Assembly (NCBI GenBank): GCA_905210855.1
Contig: CAJLYL010000001.1
Span: 3,265-67,264, forward strand
DNA length: 64,000 bases
Direction of reading: 5' to 3'
Origin: an uncultured Clostridia bacterium
GTDB taxonomy: Bacteria > Bacillota > Clostridia > UMGS1810
The notes under the pieces are model-generated. The model was not told the DNA's origin, ran no database searches, and saw nothing but the letters and a program-made list of their open reading frames with translations. A program made the translations under genes and the position numbers. Below are positions 1 through 10,200 of this stretch, in pieces. Each line of letters starts with the position of its first letter. Within the stretch, counting starts at the first letter, position 1.

Positions 1-869
1 TCGCGCAGGAGCTTTGAGATTTTCATGCCCTCCGTTATGCAGAAAACATCATGTATCGCCCCGGAAAAGTCGGATATCCCGTCATATGAAATGCGGTTAA
101 AATCCTTTTCGTGAATAACCCCGATTATATTGTCAATGTTGTCGCGATATACCGGCAAACGCGAAAAACCGTTTTCTCTGAAAACCTGTGCAACCTCATC
201 GACAGACGCGTCTGCCGACACTGCCACAATGTCAACCCTCGGCGTGAGTATAGCCTCCGCCTCGAGGTCGTTAAACTCTATGGCGCTTTTAATCAGGTCG
301 CCCTCGTGCTCGTCTATTCCGCCGCCTATCTGCGCTTCCTCAACCATGGTCATAATCTCGTCCTCGGTTATGGACAGCGACTCGTCGTGCTTGAATATCT
401 TTGCCAAAAATCTGCGCCACAGGGTAAACAGCGCCGTCAGCGGTGTGAACACAATCATGAGCAGCCGCACTATGCCGACGGTTTTCAGTGTGTATCTGTC
501 GGCAAAATCCTTTGCGAGAATTTTCGGCGAAATCTCTCCGAAAATAAGGATTACAACTGTCATTACCACTGTCGATACGGTTGCCGCAAGGCTTTGGTTG
601 CCTTTTACAAACGACGCGAAAAACAGTGTTGCTATCGTTGACGCGGTGATGTTCACAATGTTGTTGCCGACAAGCATTGTAGAGAGAAATTTTTCGTAGT
701 TCTCGTCAACCGCCAAAACCGCGGCTGCTCTCTTGTTGCCGTCCTGTGCAAGTGTTTTCATGCGCGTTTTGCCAAAGCTCGTAAACGCGGTTTCCGTTCC
801 GGAAAAAAATGCAGACAACGCCACCAAACACACAAGTGCCGCAATCTGCGTACTACCGGCAGGATCCAT
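1..869 (-). CDS. CNNM/CorC-family (DUF21 + CBS) membrane protein, 3' part missing
   Basis: This is the N-terminal 289 codons of a hemolysin C/CorC-like membrane protein; the rest lies beyond the window edge. Translation starts MDPAGSTQIAALVCLVALSA and shows the typical DUF21 order: a first hydrophobic segment with FFSGTETA, a hydrophobic stretch ending IFGEISPKILAK, then a cytoplasmic linker and the start of a CBS-domain pair (LTPRVDIVAVSAD, RLPVYRDNIDNIIGVIHEKD). The family is linked to divalent cation efflux or sensing at the membrane; that role is inferred. The start at 869 is preceded by the ribosome site AAGGAGTT at about 882-889. The gene is divergent from the LRR/SLH gene, and its own promoter lies at 909-937. 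Confidence 0.85.
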   Translation of the reverse strand, partial: MDPAGSTQIAALVCLVALSAFFSGTETAFTSFGKTRMKTLAQDGNKRAAAVLAVDENYEKFLSTMLVGNNIVNITASTIATLFFASFVKGNQSLAATVSTVVMTVVILIFGEISPKILAKDFADRYTLKTVGIVRLLMIVFTPLTALFTLWRRFLAKIFKHDESLSITEDEIMTMVEEAQIGGGIDEHEGDLIKSAIEFNDLEAEAILTPRVDIVAVSADASVDEVAQVFRENGFSRLPVYRDNIDNIIGVIHEKDFNRISYDGISDFSGAIHDVFCITEGMKISKLLR

Positions 870-908
870 TTAATTACCAACTCCTTAAAAATTTAATTAA
901 TTTTTATA

Positions 909-937
909 ATTGTATCATATCCGCGCGGAAAATTCAA
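909..937 (-). promoter_or_regulatory. sigma-A-type promoter of the CNNM/CorC gene
   Basis: On the minus strand TTGAAT (937-932) and TACAAT (914-909) are separated by exactly 17 bp, about 40 bp upstream of the start codon at 869. Confidence 0.65.
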
Positions 938-1125
938 GTATTTTTGCATTAAAATTCTATTTTGCGAACATTTTATGTAAAATCAATAATGTGAAAAAAA
1001 CTTTTTTGCCGTATCTGACAAATTTTCTGCTTTGACTGCAAACGGCATTTACTTATCTGCAAATTTATGCTATATTAGTACATATAATTGATGAAGGAAT
1101 ATTTACGGAAGGACGGTAGATTTTT

Positions 1126-3015
1126 ATGAAATTCAAGAAAATTATCTGCGCGGCTGTCAGCGGCGCAATGCTGCTCACTGCGGCATATATCCCTGCGGTC
1201 GGCGCATGGTCGGTCTATGACCGCGGCTACGGTGCGCAGGATTATGAGCAGAGCAGGACGGCAGTTACGGACGACACGGTGCAGATGCGAGAGAAGGACG
1301 ACCCCAATGATGTGACATCGCTGCTCTATACCGTCCGCGACGACGGCACTGCAATGATTACGGGATACTCGGGCAAATTTTTCAGCGAGGATTTGCAGCT
1401 GGAGTTTAATATCCCGTCCGAGATAAACGGGCACACCGTTGCGGCAATCGGCGATGGTGCTCTGCGTGACGGCGCCGCAAAAATCGTGGGCATAACACTG
1501 CCGGACACGGTTAAGGAAATCGGCGTTGATGCGATTTACGGAAGATACTTAAAATATCTCAAGCTCAACGACGGGCTCGAGGTAATAAAGAATTTTGCCG
1601 TAAACTGCGGCGACGGGCTTGATACTCTCGTTATTCCCGAGAGTGTGAAGTATATCGGCGACGAGGCAATCAGCGGAAAAGCGCTGAAAAACATAACGCT
1701 TCCGTCTGACCTTGAGTACATGGGCAAGAGGATATTCCACGGCTCGGCATATGACGCGGACGCTAATAACCGCGTAGACGGAATTCAGTATAACGGTCAG
1801 TACCTCATAGCCGGCATAAGGATTGGCTATGCCGAGGAGGATACAGCCGACCCGTCGGCGCCGACAACAAACAGGCAGATTCACGAGTGGGGAGCGACGG
1901 GCGACATAGCAATCCGCGAGGGCACAACGGTGATGGGTGCGGATTCCTTCGGAATGTCGGATATCACGTCCGTGCAGCTGCCGTCAACCCTGAAATCGAT
2001 TCCGTATCTCGGTTTTTATTGGTGCAAAAATCTTGACAACGTGGTGATTCCGGGCAATGTTAAGGAAATCGGCGACTATGCCTTTTCGTGGTGCGAGAAT
2101 CTAAAAAGCCTCACGATATCCGAGGGTGTGGAGCACATAGGAGAGGGGGCATTCTTCCGCTGCAACAATCTTAACGAGGTCACCGTTCCGAAGAGTGTAA
2201 CGCAGATAGATATGCAAGCTTTCGGCTGGGATTATGTAAACGACTATGATGTGCGAAACGAAAATCTTGTGATAAAATGTTACAGCGGCACGGCGGCGGA
2301 GCAGTATGCAAGAGACAACGGCTTCAGGTGCGTGTTGCTCGACACGGGCGAGACAGTGGACGGCGGCGAACCCACCGCAGCGGCAGACAGCAGATTCACC
2401 TGTGAGGAAAAAGGTGACAGCTGCGCCGTAAGGAGATTCAGAGATATAAAAAGCGCGGAGGGTGACGCGAACCACAGCGGAATTGAATTTTGCCTTGACA
2501 ACGGCATAATGACCGGCACGGGAGCGGACAGCTTTGAGCCGGACGGCAGCATCACGAGAGCGCAGTTTGCAACTATGTTCTACCGCCTTGCGGCTCAGCC
2601 GGAAGTGGGCGTGGATTCCGCATTTACCGACCTCAGTGAGGACTGGTACAAAAAACCCGTCGCGTGGGCGGCGGCAAACGGCATCATCAACGGTACCGGC
2701 GGCACAAACTTCTCTCCCTACGATACTGTTACGCGCGAGCAGATTGCGACGATATTCTATCGCTATGCGCAGTCAAACGGGTTTGATGTGACGGTCAGTG
2801 ATGAGGATGTCTCATCTGCGATCGGCGGTTACAGCGACTTTGCGGATATATCGGATTATGCTCGGATTCCCGTTGCATGGTGCTTTGGCAAAAACGTCAT
2901 GTTCCTGTGCTCGCTTGACGGTTACGAATATGCCGTTAATCCGAAGGCAGCGCCGACGAGAGCCGAGACTGCAACGATGTTTTACAAATTCTCTTATTTG
3001 CTGAACAACAACTGA
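1126..3015 (+). CDS. Secreted leucine-rich-repeat protein with C-terminal SLH domains
   Basis: A 629-aa cell-surface protein. Residues 1-28 form a signal peptide (MKFKKIICAAVSGAMLLTAA then an Ala/Gly-rich cleavage region). Residues about 75-410 are BspA/LRR_5-type leucine-rich repeats, recognisable by phrases such as LPDTVKEIGVDAI, IPESVKYIGDEAI, IPGNVKEIGDYAF and VPKSVTQIDMQAF. From about residue 438 to the end there are three SLH domains, including FEPDGSITRAQFATMFYRLA and FSPYDTVTREQIATIFYRYA. SLH domains of this family bind secondary cell-wall polymers. BspA-type repeats usually mediate protein or host-surface contacts, but the ligand here is unknown. The start is preceded by GGAAGGACGG. 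A hairpin terminator follows at 3150-3181, so the gene appears monocistronic. Confidence 0.9.
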   Translation: MKFKKIICAAVSGAMLLTAAYIPAVGAWSVYDRGYGAQDYEQSRTAVTDDTVQMREKDDPNDVTSLLYTVRDDGTAMITGYSGKFFSEDLQLEFNIPSEINGHTVAAIGDGALRDGAAKIVGITLPDTVKEIGVDAIYGRYLKYLKLNDGLEVIKNFAVNCGDGLDTLVIPESVKYIGDEAISGKALKNITLPSDLEYMGKRIFHGSAYDADANNRVDGIQYNGQYLIAGIRIGYAEEDTADPSAPTTNRQIHEWGATGDIAIREGTTVMGADSFGMSDITSVQLPSTLKSIPYLGFYWCKNLDNVVIPGNVKEIGDYAFSWCENLKSLTISEGVEHIGEGAFFRCNNLNEVTVPKSVTQIDMQAFGWDYVNDYDVRNENLVIKCYSGTAAEQYARDNGFRCVLLDTGETVDGGEPTAAADSRFTCEEKGDSCAVRRFRDIKSAEGDANHSGIEFCLDNGIMTGTGADSFEPDGSITRAQFATMFYRLAAQPEVGVDSAFTDLSEDWYKKPVAWAAANGIINGTGGTNFSPYDTVTREQIATIFYRYAQSNGFDVTVSDEDVSSAIGGYSDFADISDYARIPVAWCFGKNVMFLCSLDGYEYAVNPKAAPTRAETATMFYKFSYLLNNN

Positions 3016-3149
3016 AAACCGGTCTTAGCACATTCCCTGCAATCTGCAGCCGTTTTTGCGGCAAAATGCGGCAATTGCACAAAGGCGAATCGGTTCACTC
3101 AAATTAAATACACACCTGCTCGTCTTTTGACAAATTACAGCTTATGAAA

Positions 3150-3181
3150 AAGGCTCCCCGATGCATGGGGAGTCTTTTTTG
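3150..3181 (+). terminator. Rho-independent terminator after the LRR/SLH gene
   Basis: The stem GGCTCCCC / GGGGAGTC (one G-T pair) with a 7-nt loop is followed by a run of T, 135 bp after the stop codon at 3015. The gap 3016-3149 holds nothing else recognisable. Confidence 0.85.
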
Positions 3182-3234
3182 CAATTTTTTGCAATATGAT
3201 TATTTGTGACGGGAGTTGGTTGGCGGCGAAAACA

Positions 3235-3462
3235 CTAAGCTTTTATCGTCACCGTGAACACGGTGCCGTCGGCTTCATCGGCGCGCACGGTGATTTCTCC
3301 GCCCATCAGCTCGGTAAGATTTTTGACAATCGCGAGCCCGAGCCCGTGGCTGCCGTCCTCGCTGCGCGCTTTGTCCGAGCGGTAGAACCGCTCAAAAATA
3401 TGCCCGATGTCCTTCTCGGATATCACCGCGGTTTTGCTTGCAGCGTATATCAACACGTCTGC
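3235..3462 (-). pseudogene. Histidine-kinase remnant (C-terminal HATPase fragment only)
   Basis: About 75 codons encode the end of a sensor histidine kinase: SEKDIGHIFERFYRSDKARS (F box), then HGLGLAIVKNLTELMGG (G2 box) and the final strand TVFTVTIKA. The sensor, the DHp domain with its phospho-acceptor His, and the N and G1 boxes are absent; kinases of this class are normally over 300 aa. The fragment begins directly after the stop codon of the hemolysin III-like gene, in the same frame, with no ribosome site of its own. It looks like the tail left after a deletion joined it to the end of the upstream gene. No response-regulator gene is adjacent. Confidence 0.8.
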
Positions 3463-4104
3463 TTACATGAAGCAATAAAACAGCATAAAGAAATAGTGCA
3501 GCACCGTGCCGGCGAGCACAAATATATGCCACACAAAATGCATATATTTCCTCCGCGCTTTATAGAAGATTATGCCTGCGGTGTAAGCCGCGCCGCCGCC
3601 TACAAGCAGCGCTATGCCTGCGGCATCGACAGCCGATATCACCGACTTTGCACCTATGAGCACCGACCAGCCCATGATGACGTAAAGCACAACGGACGGC
3701 TTGCTCCACCGCTCCAGATTAATGCTGTTGAACACTATGCCCAGCACGGTGCAAAATGCGTTTATGCCAAACAAAGTCCAGCCGAGCGCACCGCCTATGA
3801 GCACAAGGCAAATGGGAATGTAGCTGCCCATTATGAGTATGAATATGGAGCAGTGGTCAAATACCCTGAACACACGCTTTGCGCTCCTGTTGGTGAGCGA
3901 ATGATACAGCGTGGAAAACAGGTAGAGCAGAATCATTGACGCTCCGTAGAGCGATGCACTGACGACGGTTATCGCCGTGCCGTGGATTGCCGCCGTGACT
4001 ATTGCCACCGCTGCGCCGGCTATGGCGAGCAGCTCGCCTATCCCGTGCGACACCGCGTTGGCTATCTCTTCACCTATTGATTGCATCCTTTTTGTAACCG
4101 ACAT
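3463..4104 (-). CDS. Hemolysin III / PAQR-family integral membrane protein
   Basis: A 213-aa polytopic membrane protein with about seven hydrophobic segments. Family signatures are visible: SHGIGELLAIAGA early, the STLYHSL motif in the middle, FDHCSIFILIMGSYIP, and the C-terminal HFVWHIFVLAGTVLHYFF with the spaced histidines expected of a metal-binding site. The family (YqfA/HlyIII) sits in the cytoplasmic membrane; its physiological role is poorly defined and the hemolysin name is historical. I place the start at 4104 (MSVTKRMQS), preceded by GAGGTG at a good distance, rather than at an upstream codon. The 3' end abuts a histidine-kinase remnant. Confidence 0.85.
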   Translation of the reverse strand: MSVTKRMQSIGEEIANAVSHGIGELLAIAGAAVAIVTAAIHGTAITVVSASLYGASMILLYLFSTLYHSLTNRSAKRVFRVFDHCSIFILIMGSYIPICLVLIGGALGWTLFGINAFCTVLGIVFNSINLERWSKPSVVLYVIMGWSVLIGAKSVISAVDAAGIALLVGGGAAYTAGIIFYKARRKYMHFVWHIFVLAGTVLHYFFMLFYCFM

Positions 4105-4196
4105 TTTGTATAGCACCTCACATTTTGGGATTTTATTATTATCACATCTCGTATTCAATACTATGTTACCACATTTTTGTGTTTGTGTCAATAGTA

Positions 4197-4232
4197 AAAG
4201 CGCGGCAAAACGAAAATGTTTTGCCGCGCTTT
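4197..4232 (-). terminator. Hairpin terminator after the giant SLH gene
   Basis: A perfect 15-bp stem (4197-4211 with 4218-4232, loop GAAAAT) lies 14 bp beyond the stop of the minus-strand giant gene. It contains the G+C core GCGCGGC. The T-run is better on the plus side (GTTTTTTAATC) than on the minus side (TTTTACTATT), so termination may be bidirectional. Confidence 0.7.
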
Positions 4233-4245
4233 GTTTTTTAATCTC

Positions 4246-7200
4246 TTACTTATTAAATTCGATAAGTCTTTTGATTATCTCCGCGGTTTCCGCCCTTGTG
4301 GCGTTGTCCGACGGGTTGACTGTCGAAGCCGTCTTGCCTTTTATGAGTCCGCTGCCCACAGCGTATTGCAGTGAGGGGATTGCATATTCCGATATGTCGG
4401 CATAATCCGCATATGACAGAATGTTGGTGTTGTCGCCGACAGTTGTGTCATATCCCTTGAAGTCTGCATATCTGTGCATTATGGCTGCAATCTGCTCGCG
4501 CAGGATGTTGTCGTCGGGCGCAAACTCGGTTGCCGAGTAGCCCTTTACGATGCCCTCGCTCGCCGCCCAGCGCACCGCCTCGGCGTAATATTCGCCCTCG
4601 GCTACGTCGTCAAACGGCATTATGAGGTTAACCTGAGGTTTGCCCTCGGCTCTCCAGAGGATTGTGACAAGCATTGCGCGTGTCACGCTGCTGTCCGGGT
4701 CGAACTCATCTGTTTCCGTACCGCTCATGAGCGAATTTTCGTTTGCGTACTTAACCGCGTCAAAGAACCAATCGTCAGCCTTTACATCGCCGAAGGGGTT
4801 GTTCCATTCGGGCGTTTCCGCCGTCTTTTCATTCCATTTTGCATAGAGCGTGAAGCTTCTTGCAACCTTCTGCGCAAAATCGTATTTCTCGGTCAGTTCC
4901 TTGTCGGTGTACCAGCCGTCAAAGTCGAATCCGTCCTTGGTGGGAGCGGTCGGCTCTTTTACAGTCTCGCCCTTGGCAGATTTAACGCTGTCTACCTTGC
5001 TGCCGCCGTTGGAATCAAAGCTTACGGTGAAGCCGCCCGATGACGAGCCGCTACTGCCGCCACCGCCTGCACGTGTAAACTCTGTCGAGATTACCACTGC
5101 CGAGTCGGCGTCCGCAACGGTATATTTGCCGTTTGTGATTGCATTGCCGTTTACCTTGATTGCATAGGTGCGATATCCGCTGTTCGGGGTCGCCGTTACC
5201 GTCAGCTCGTCGCCTGCTTTAACCGCGCTGCCGTCAGAGAGCGTTTCGTCGCCGCGTTTAACCGTGAGCGTTCCGTTTGCCGCCGTCTTTACAGTGAGCG
5301 GAACTCCTTGTTCAACAGTGATTGAGGGGATGACGTCTTTCTTTATTCCCTCAAGCTTCACAGTGTAGCTTGCGTCGTCATTTTTCACTACGTCCACTGC
5401 ATCCGCCGTGTCGTCGGGAATGTCAAACGCCGTTACCGTCTTGCCGTCCGCCGCCTTTACCGTGAACTGCGCGTCTCCGCGGTCGCGCACGGTTCTGTCA
5501 GCGTCCGTGCCGTAGTCGGACGGGGTTCTTGTGATGTCGGTGAGCATATAATCTGCCGAGTCGGACGGGAGTTTCCACAGCCTGAGCTCTTCAAATTCTA
5601 CTGTAACCTTTGTGTTTTCCAGTAGTTCAAGCTCAAACGTATTTGAAATCTCGTCCTTGACCTCGCCGTTAACAATCCATTCCTTAACCATTTTGTCGCC
5701 GTCGGGAGCAGCAGTGAACACAAGCTTGCTGCCGCGCGCATGGCGCACAACTATGTTCGGCGTAATGCTTGTTTCGCCTTTTTTCGCGCTCACATCGCCG
5801 CCGTCCGTGCCCTCGGCAACGCCGTAGGTCAGGTCGTAGAACAGTGACGGAATGAACTGCGCGCCTACCGTCATGCTGCCGCTTACGGTTCGCACAAAGC
5901 TGTCTGCCGTCTCTGCCGCCGCGTCGTCCGTCCATGCATAGAACATATAGTTTGTGTCCGCAGCTGCGGTAAAGGTCACCTCGGTGCCCTCCTCAACCTC
6001 GGTCACGGGTTTGCCGCCGACTGTCGCGCTGATAGAGCCGTTTTCTGTCGGCAGCAGGGTTATTGTGTAAACCGTCTTTGCCTCCTTCTCGGTGAACTTA
6101 GCCACAAAGTCGGCGTCCGTCTCTGCCGTGAAGGTATATTCTGCCTCGGCGCCGTCTATCCTTGCGCCGTTTTCGTACCAGCCCTCAAACTCATAGCCGA
6201 GCTCTGCCGCTGCGATGAGGGTTATGCTGTCGCCGTGCCTTACTACCGCCGGCAGACCGCTCACGCTTCCGTTTGCTTCGGCTGCCGCGGTGATGGCGAG
6301 CTGTTCTTTCTCAAGCTCGGCGCTCACCGTTGCGTCCGCCTCATCTGCGGTGAACACATAGGTCAGCCCGTTTTCATCTGCAAGCGGAGAGCCGTTGAGC
6401 AGCCAGTTTTTGAGTACATAGTGCTCATCCGGCGTGAGGGTAAATTCCACCTCCGCGCCCGTCTCGGGTGTGCCGCCGCTCAGGAACTCCGTGCCCTCAG
6501 CGCTTGCGGTGATTGTTCCGCCGGTCGGCTGAGTAAATGTAAGCCTGCCCTTGCCCTCCTCAAACTGTACTTTAACAGTCTTGTCGGAGAATGCTTTAAT
6601 CTCATCATAGGTGAGCACAAGCGTGTTGCCTATGTCCGTCCTGACCTCGCCGTCAATTGTCCACTCCCTCACGCGGTATCCTTCTTCGGCAACCGCGGTA
6701 AGCGTTACTGTGCTGCCCTCGAATATTAACGTCTTAGCGTTTAGGGAGCCGGACGCGCTTGCGTTGTAGGCTTCCATATTCTTGCGCTCGGATTTCTCGT
6801 TAAAGTAACCGTGATAACCCGATTCCGCATCGCCCTCGGTGTTGACTACCGAGAAGCCAAACTCAAGCGTTTCAAGGGCGCAGAATGAGATTTCTATGTT
6901 GCAGTCGGCATTGACCGACTTAAGCGTAAAGCTTGCGTCATCGCTGTTTTCCTCTGTTGTGAGTGCAACGGGTGCGCCGTTGAGCGTCACACTGTCTATT
7001 ACATATTTATATTCCGGTTTTACCGTAACGGTGATATCCGTATCAAAATCAACATAATCGCCGCTTGCGATTGTCTCGGCAGCAAAATCCGCCGTACCTA
7101 TCAGCTCCGCACTGCCGTTTCTGCCGACAGCTGCCGTGATTACAGGCTTCTTTGCAAACGTCACTTCAAGAGTTGTGTCCTCGTTTATGTCGTTTGCGGT

Positions 7201-10200
7201 TACAAATCTCTTGTCGGTGTTTCCCGAACCGACGGTGGGGGGAGCGTTTTTGTCGTTGAGCGTTGCGGATTTGACAATATATCCTCTTGACGGCTCTACG
7301 GTGAACACCACATCTGCGCCGAACTCAACGTATGCTCCCATGGGAGCGCCGTCCGCGTCTGCGCTGATATTGCCCATGGAACTGTCATAATTCACGGTTA
7401 CAACGGGTTTCTTCTCAAACACTGCGGTGATGTCGGCGTCGCCGTCCACCGTCATGACGTATTTATTCGCCGTGCCGCCGACAACCGCTCCGTTTACGCG
7501 CCATTCTTTCACGCGGTAGCCGTCCTTAGGCACCGCGGTGAACTCTATGCGCACGCCCTGGGGCTGAGTTGACGGGCTTGCCGCAATCGTCTTGCCGTCC
7601 CTTGCCGCAAAGATGTATTCTTCCGTCCAGTCGGGTGTGCTGCCGTCTGTCATCTCGCCGCGGAATGTAATCTGTCTCGTGTTCGGAACGGTGCAGTATA
7701 TCACGCAATCCGCACTGTCTTTCAAATCATACACGGTATACCTGCCGGTGCTTCCGGCAACCGATACACCGCCGAACAGCCAGTAATTGATGAGCGCGGT
7801 GTCGGGCGTCTGCACCTCTATGTCAACCTTCTCGTGCTTATATGCCGTGTAGGTGAATGTTCCCGATTCATCTGCGGTAAGCTCGTTTCCGTTGACAAAC
7901 ACGCGTGCGCTCGCAATTTTGTTGCCGACGGAATCCGTCACTGCGAAGGTGAGCGTTTTCTCTTCTCTCTGCGCGAACACGGCGCGGTAAGCCTCGTTTG
8001 ACGTTACGCCCGATATGTTCAGGCTCGGGCTCGTGTCGTTGTCCGCACTGCCGTCCGCCTTGATGTACTCCCAATCTGCGCCGTTTTTCTTCTGCCAGCC
8101 GCCGAGCACATAGCCGTCCGCCGGTTTTGCGGTCAGGGTTATCTGCTTGCCGGACGGCAGGGTGTCGCCCGAAGCAAAGTTTCTGCCGTCGGCATATGCG
8201 CCGGCAACCGTACCTACCTCTGCGCCGACTGTAAGCCCCGTCTCATTTACCGCGGAGAATTCCACACTGTTGAGCGAGTATGCAAAGTTTACAACTATGT
8301 CCGTCGCGTTTTGAGCGATATTCTCTATGACGAATGTGTGGTTCTTGCCCGGGTTTTCCATACCGTCGGGCACAACCCAGCTGTCAACCCCGAAGCCCGG
8401 TATCGGCTGTGCGCTGAATGTCACATCCGCGCCCTTGGGCACCTGTGCGCCGCTGTCTACCGCAAGCGCGGTGCTCTTGCCCGAGGGATTGCCTGCCTCG
8501 TCATATTTTGTCGTCACGTAGCTTATGAGCACGGAGCCGTTTGCCGAGGCTGTCGCGCCCACGGTTACGGTATCCTGACCGAGCGAATATATGCCCCTCT
8601 CGGTGACGATTGAGTATTTTGTGCTGAAATCGTCCGCATTTTTCACTATCAGGTCAATGGGGTATTCACCCTTTGTCTTGGCAGTGAATGCCGCGCACTC
8701 TATGTCATAGTGTAGCTTGCCGCTGTCTGCGGAGCTCATGCCGTTTATGTTTACCTTGACTTTGTCTCTCCTGGTGCTCTCGCTCTCTTCAAGGTTTCCG
8801 TCGGAATTATTCGCAGTCACGGTCACCGTCTTGGGCGACACATTGACTGTTGCGGCTGCCGAGAGGGTATAGCTGCCGTCCGCCAACGTTGCCGTAATCT
8901 CATATTTGCCCGTGGAATCCGGTGCAAACGAATTGCCTGTAACCAGGTCTGCACTACAATCGACAAGAATATCCTTGCTCTCATCCTTGGGGTCCTTGGC
9001 ATATTTCTTTATGGCATATTTCACTCCGCTTGCAGCCGTGCGCCGTCCGCTCTCGATAACAATCGGCTCAAGCGCAAGCGAGCTGCCGTAGGTGAGGTTG
9101 CCTCCGTTTATGAACAGGAGCTTTTTGTCGGGGTTATATGCATTCACGGTTATCTTGGCTGAAACACTTGTTTTGTATATGTTTGAGCCCATGTACATAG
9201 CCGTGATATCATACGTGCCGACGTTTGAGAAGCGGTAATGCGCTGTCCATGTCTCACCGTCCGACGATAGAACTCCGGCAACGGTGTCCGTCACTCCGGT
9301 GGATTTGTCCGTTATCCTGAAGTTGAGCTTGCCGTCAGTTATCGCTTTGCGCGTGCTCTCGGACACCTGTGCGCTCAGAGTGATTGTCTCACCGTCATTG
9401 TGTTTGCTTGTTTCGCTTGTCACGGTGTCGTCATACTGTTTCTTCACCTCGGCAAACGAATCGGTACGGTAGTCCGTGCCGTCAACAGTAATGTAGTCGG
9501 CGTGATTGCCGAAGCTGTATTCGTCATATGCGCCCTCTGCATTTGCCGCATAGTATTTTGTAACGGTTATCGGGTTGTCGTCCGCGTCCTTATCGGTCGT
9601 CACGCAGATGTAAACATATGCCTCCGAGCCGATTATCCTGTAACCCTGTGTGCAGTCAACTCCGTTTATGTTCACTTTAGCCGACAGGGTTTCAGCTGCG
9701 TCTGCGGTCTCAAGAATCTTATCTGGCGATTGGGCATTTACGAACACGCGGCGTGATGTAACGGCAAATTCACTTGCCGTATCAGGTGTGTCCGACTTGT
9801 CGGCAAAGTACTTAACGCCGCCGTCGTCTGTCATGCTCCACACATAAGGCGCGTCATAACTGTACGACACCTGTTCATCACCGGTAATTGTCTCGTTTTG
9901 CGCAAGCATTGTGTAGGTCTTGCCGCCGGCATCTGTCGTCTTGGTGCGCCACACCTTCTGCGTTGACGAGGTTTGCTCTATCGACTCATAATCTGATTTG
10001 ACAAAACCGTCATTGCCGAGCTTTTTGCCGTCCTTGCTCACGGTGAGCGCGGTGCTGCTTGCCGACAGTCCTATGGTCAGGCGCACGCTCTTGCTCTTGA
10101 GCACGCGCGTGCCCTGATATACCGTGCAGTAATATCTGCTGCCGTCAAGCTCCTCTGTCGCGGAGATTTTCAGCTCGCTTGAGCTTGAGCCCGTCTTGCT

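Noticed and set aside
111..699. Two overlapping plus-strand frames at the window start
   Set aside because: They are antisense to a clear CNNM/CorC-type membrane protein with its own promoter and ribosome site.
3196..3939. 247-codon plus-strand frame
   Set aside because: His/Cys/Arg-rich, antisense to the hemolysin III-like gene and the kinase remnant; no ribosome site.
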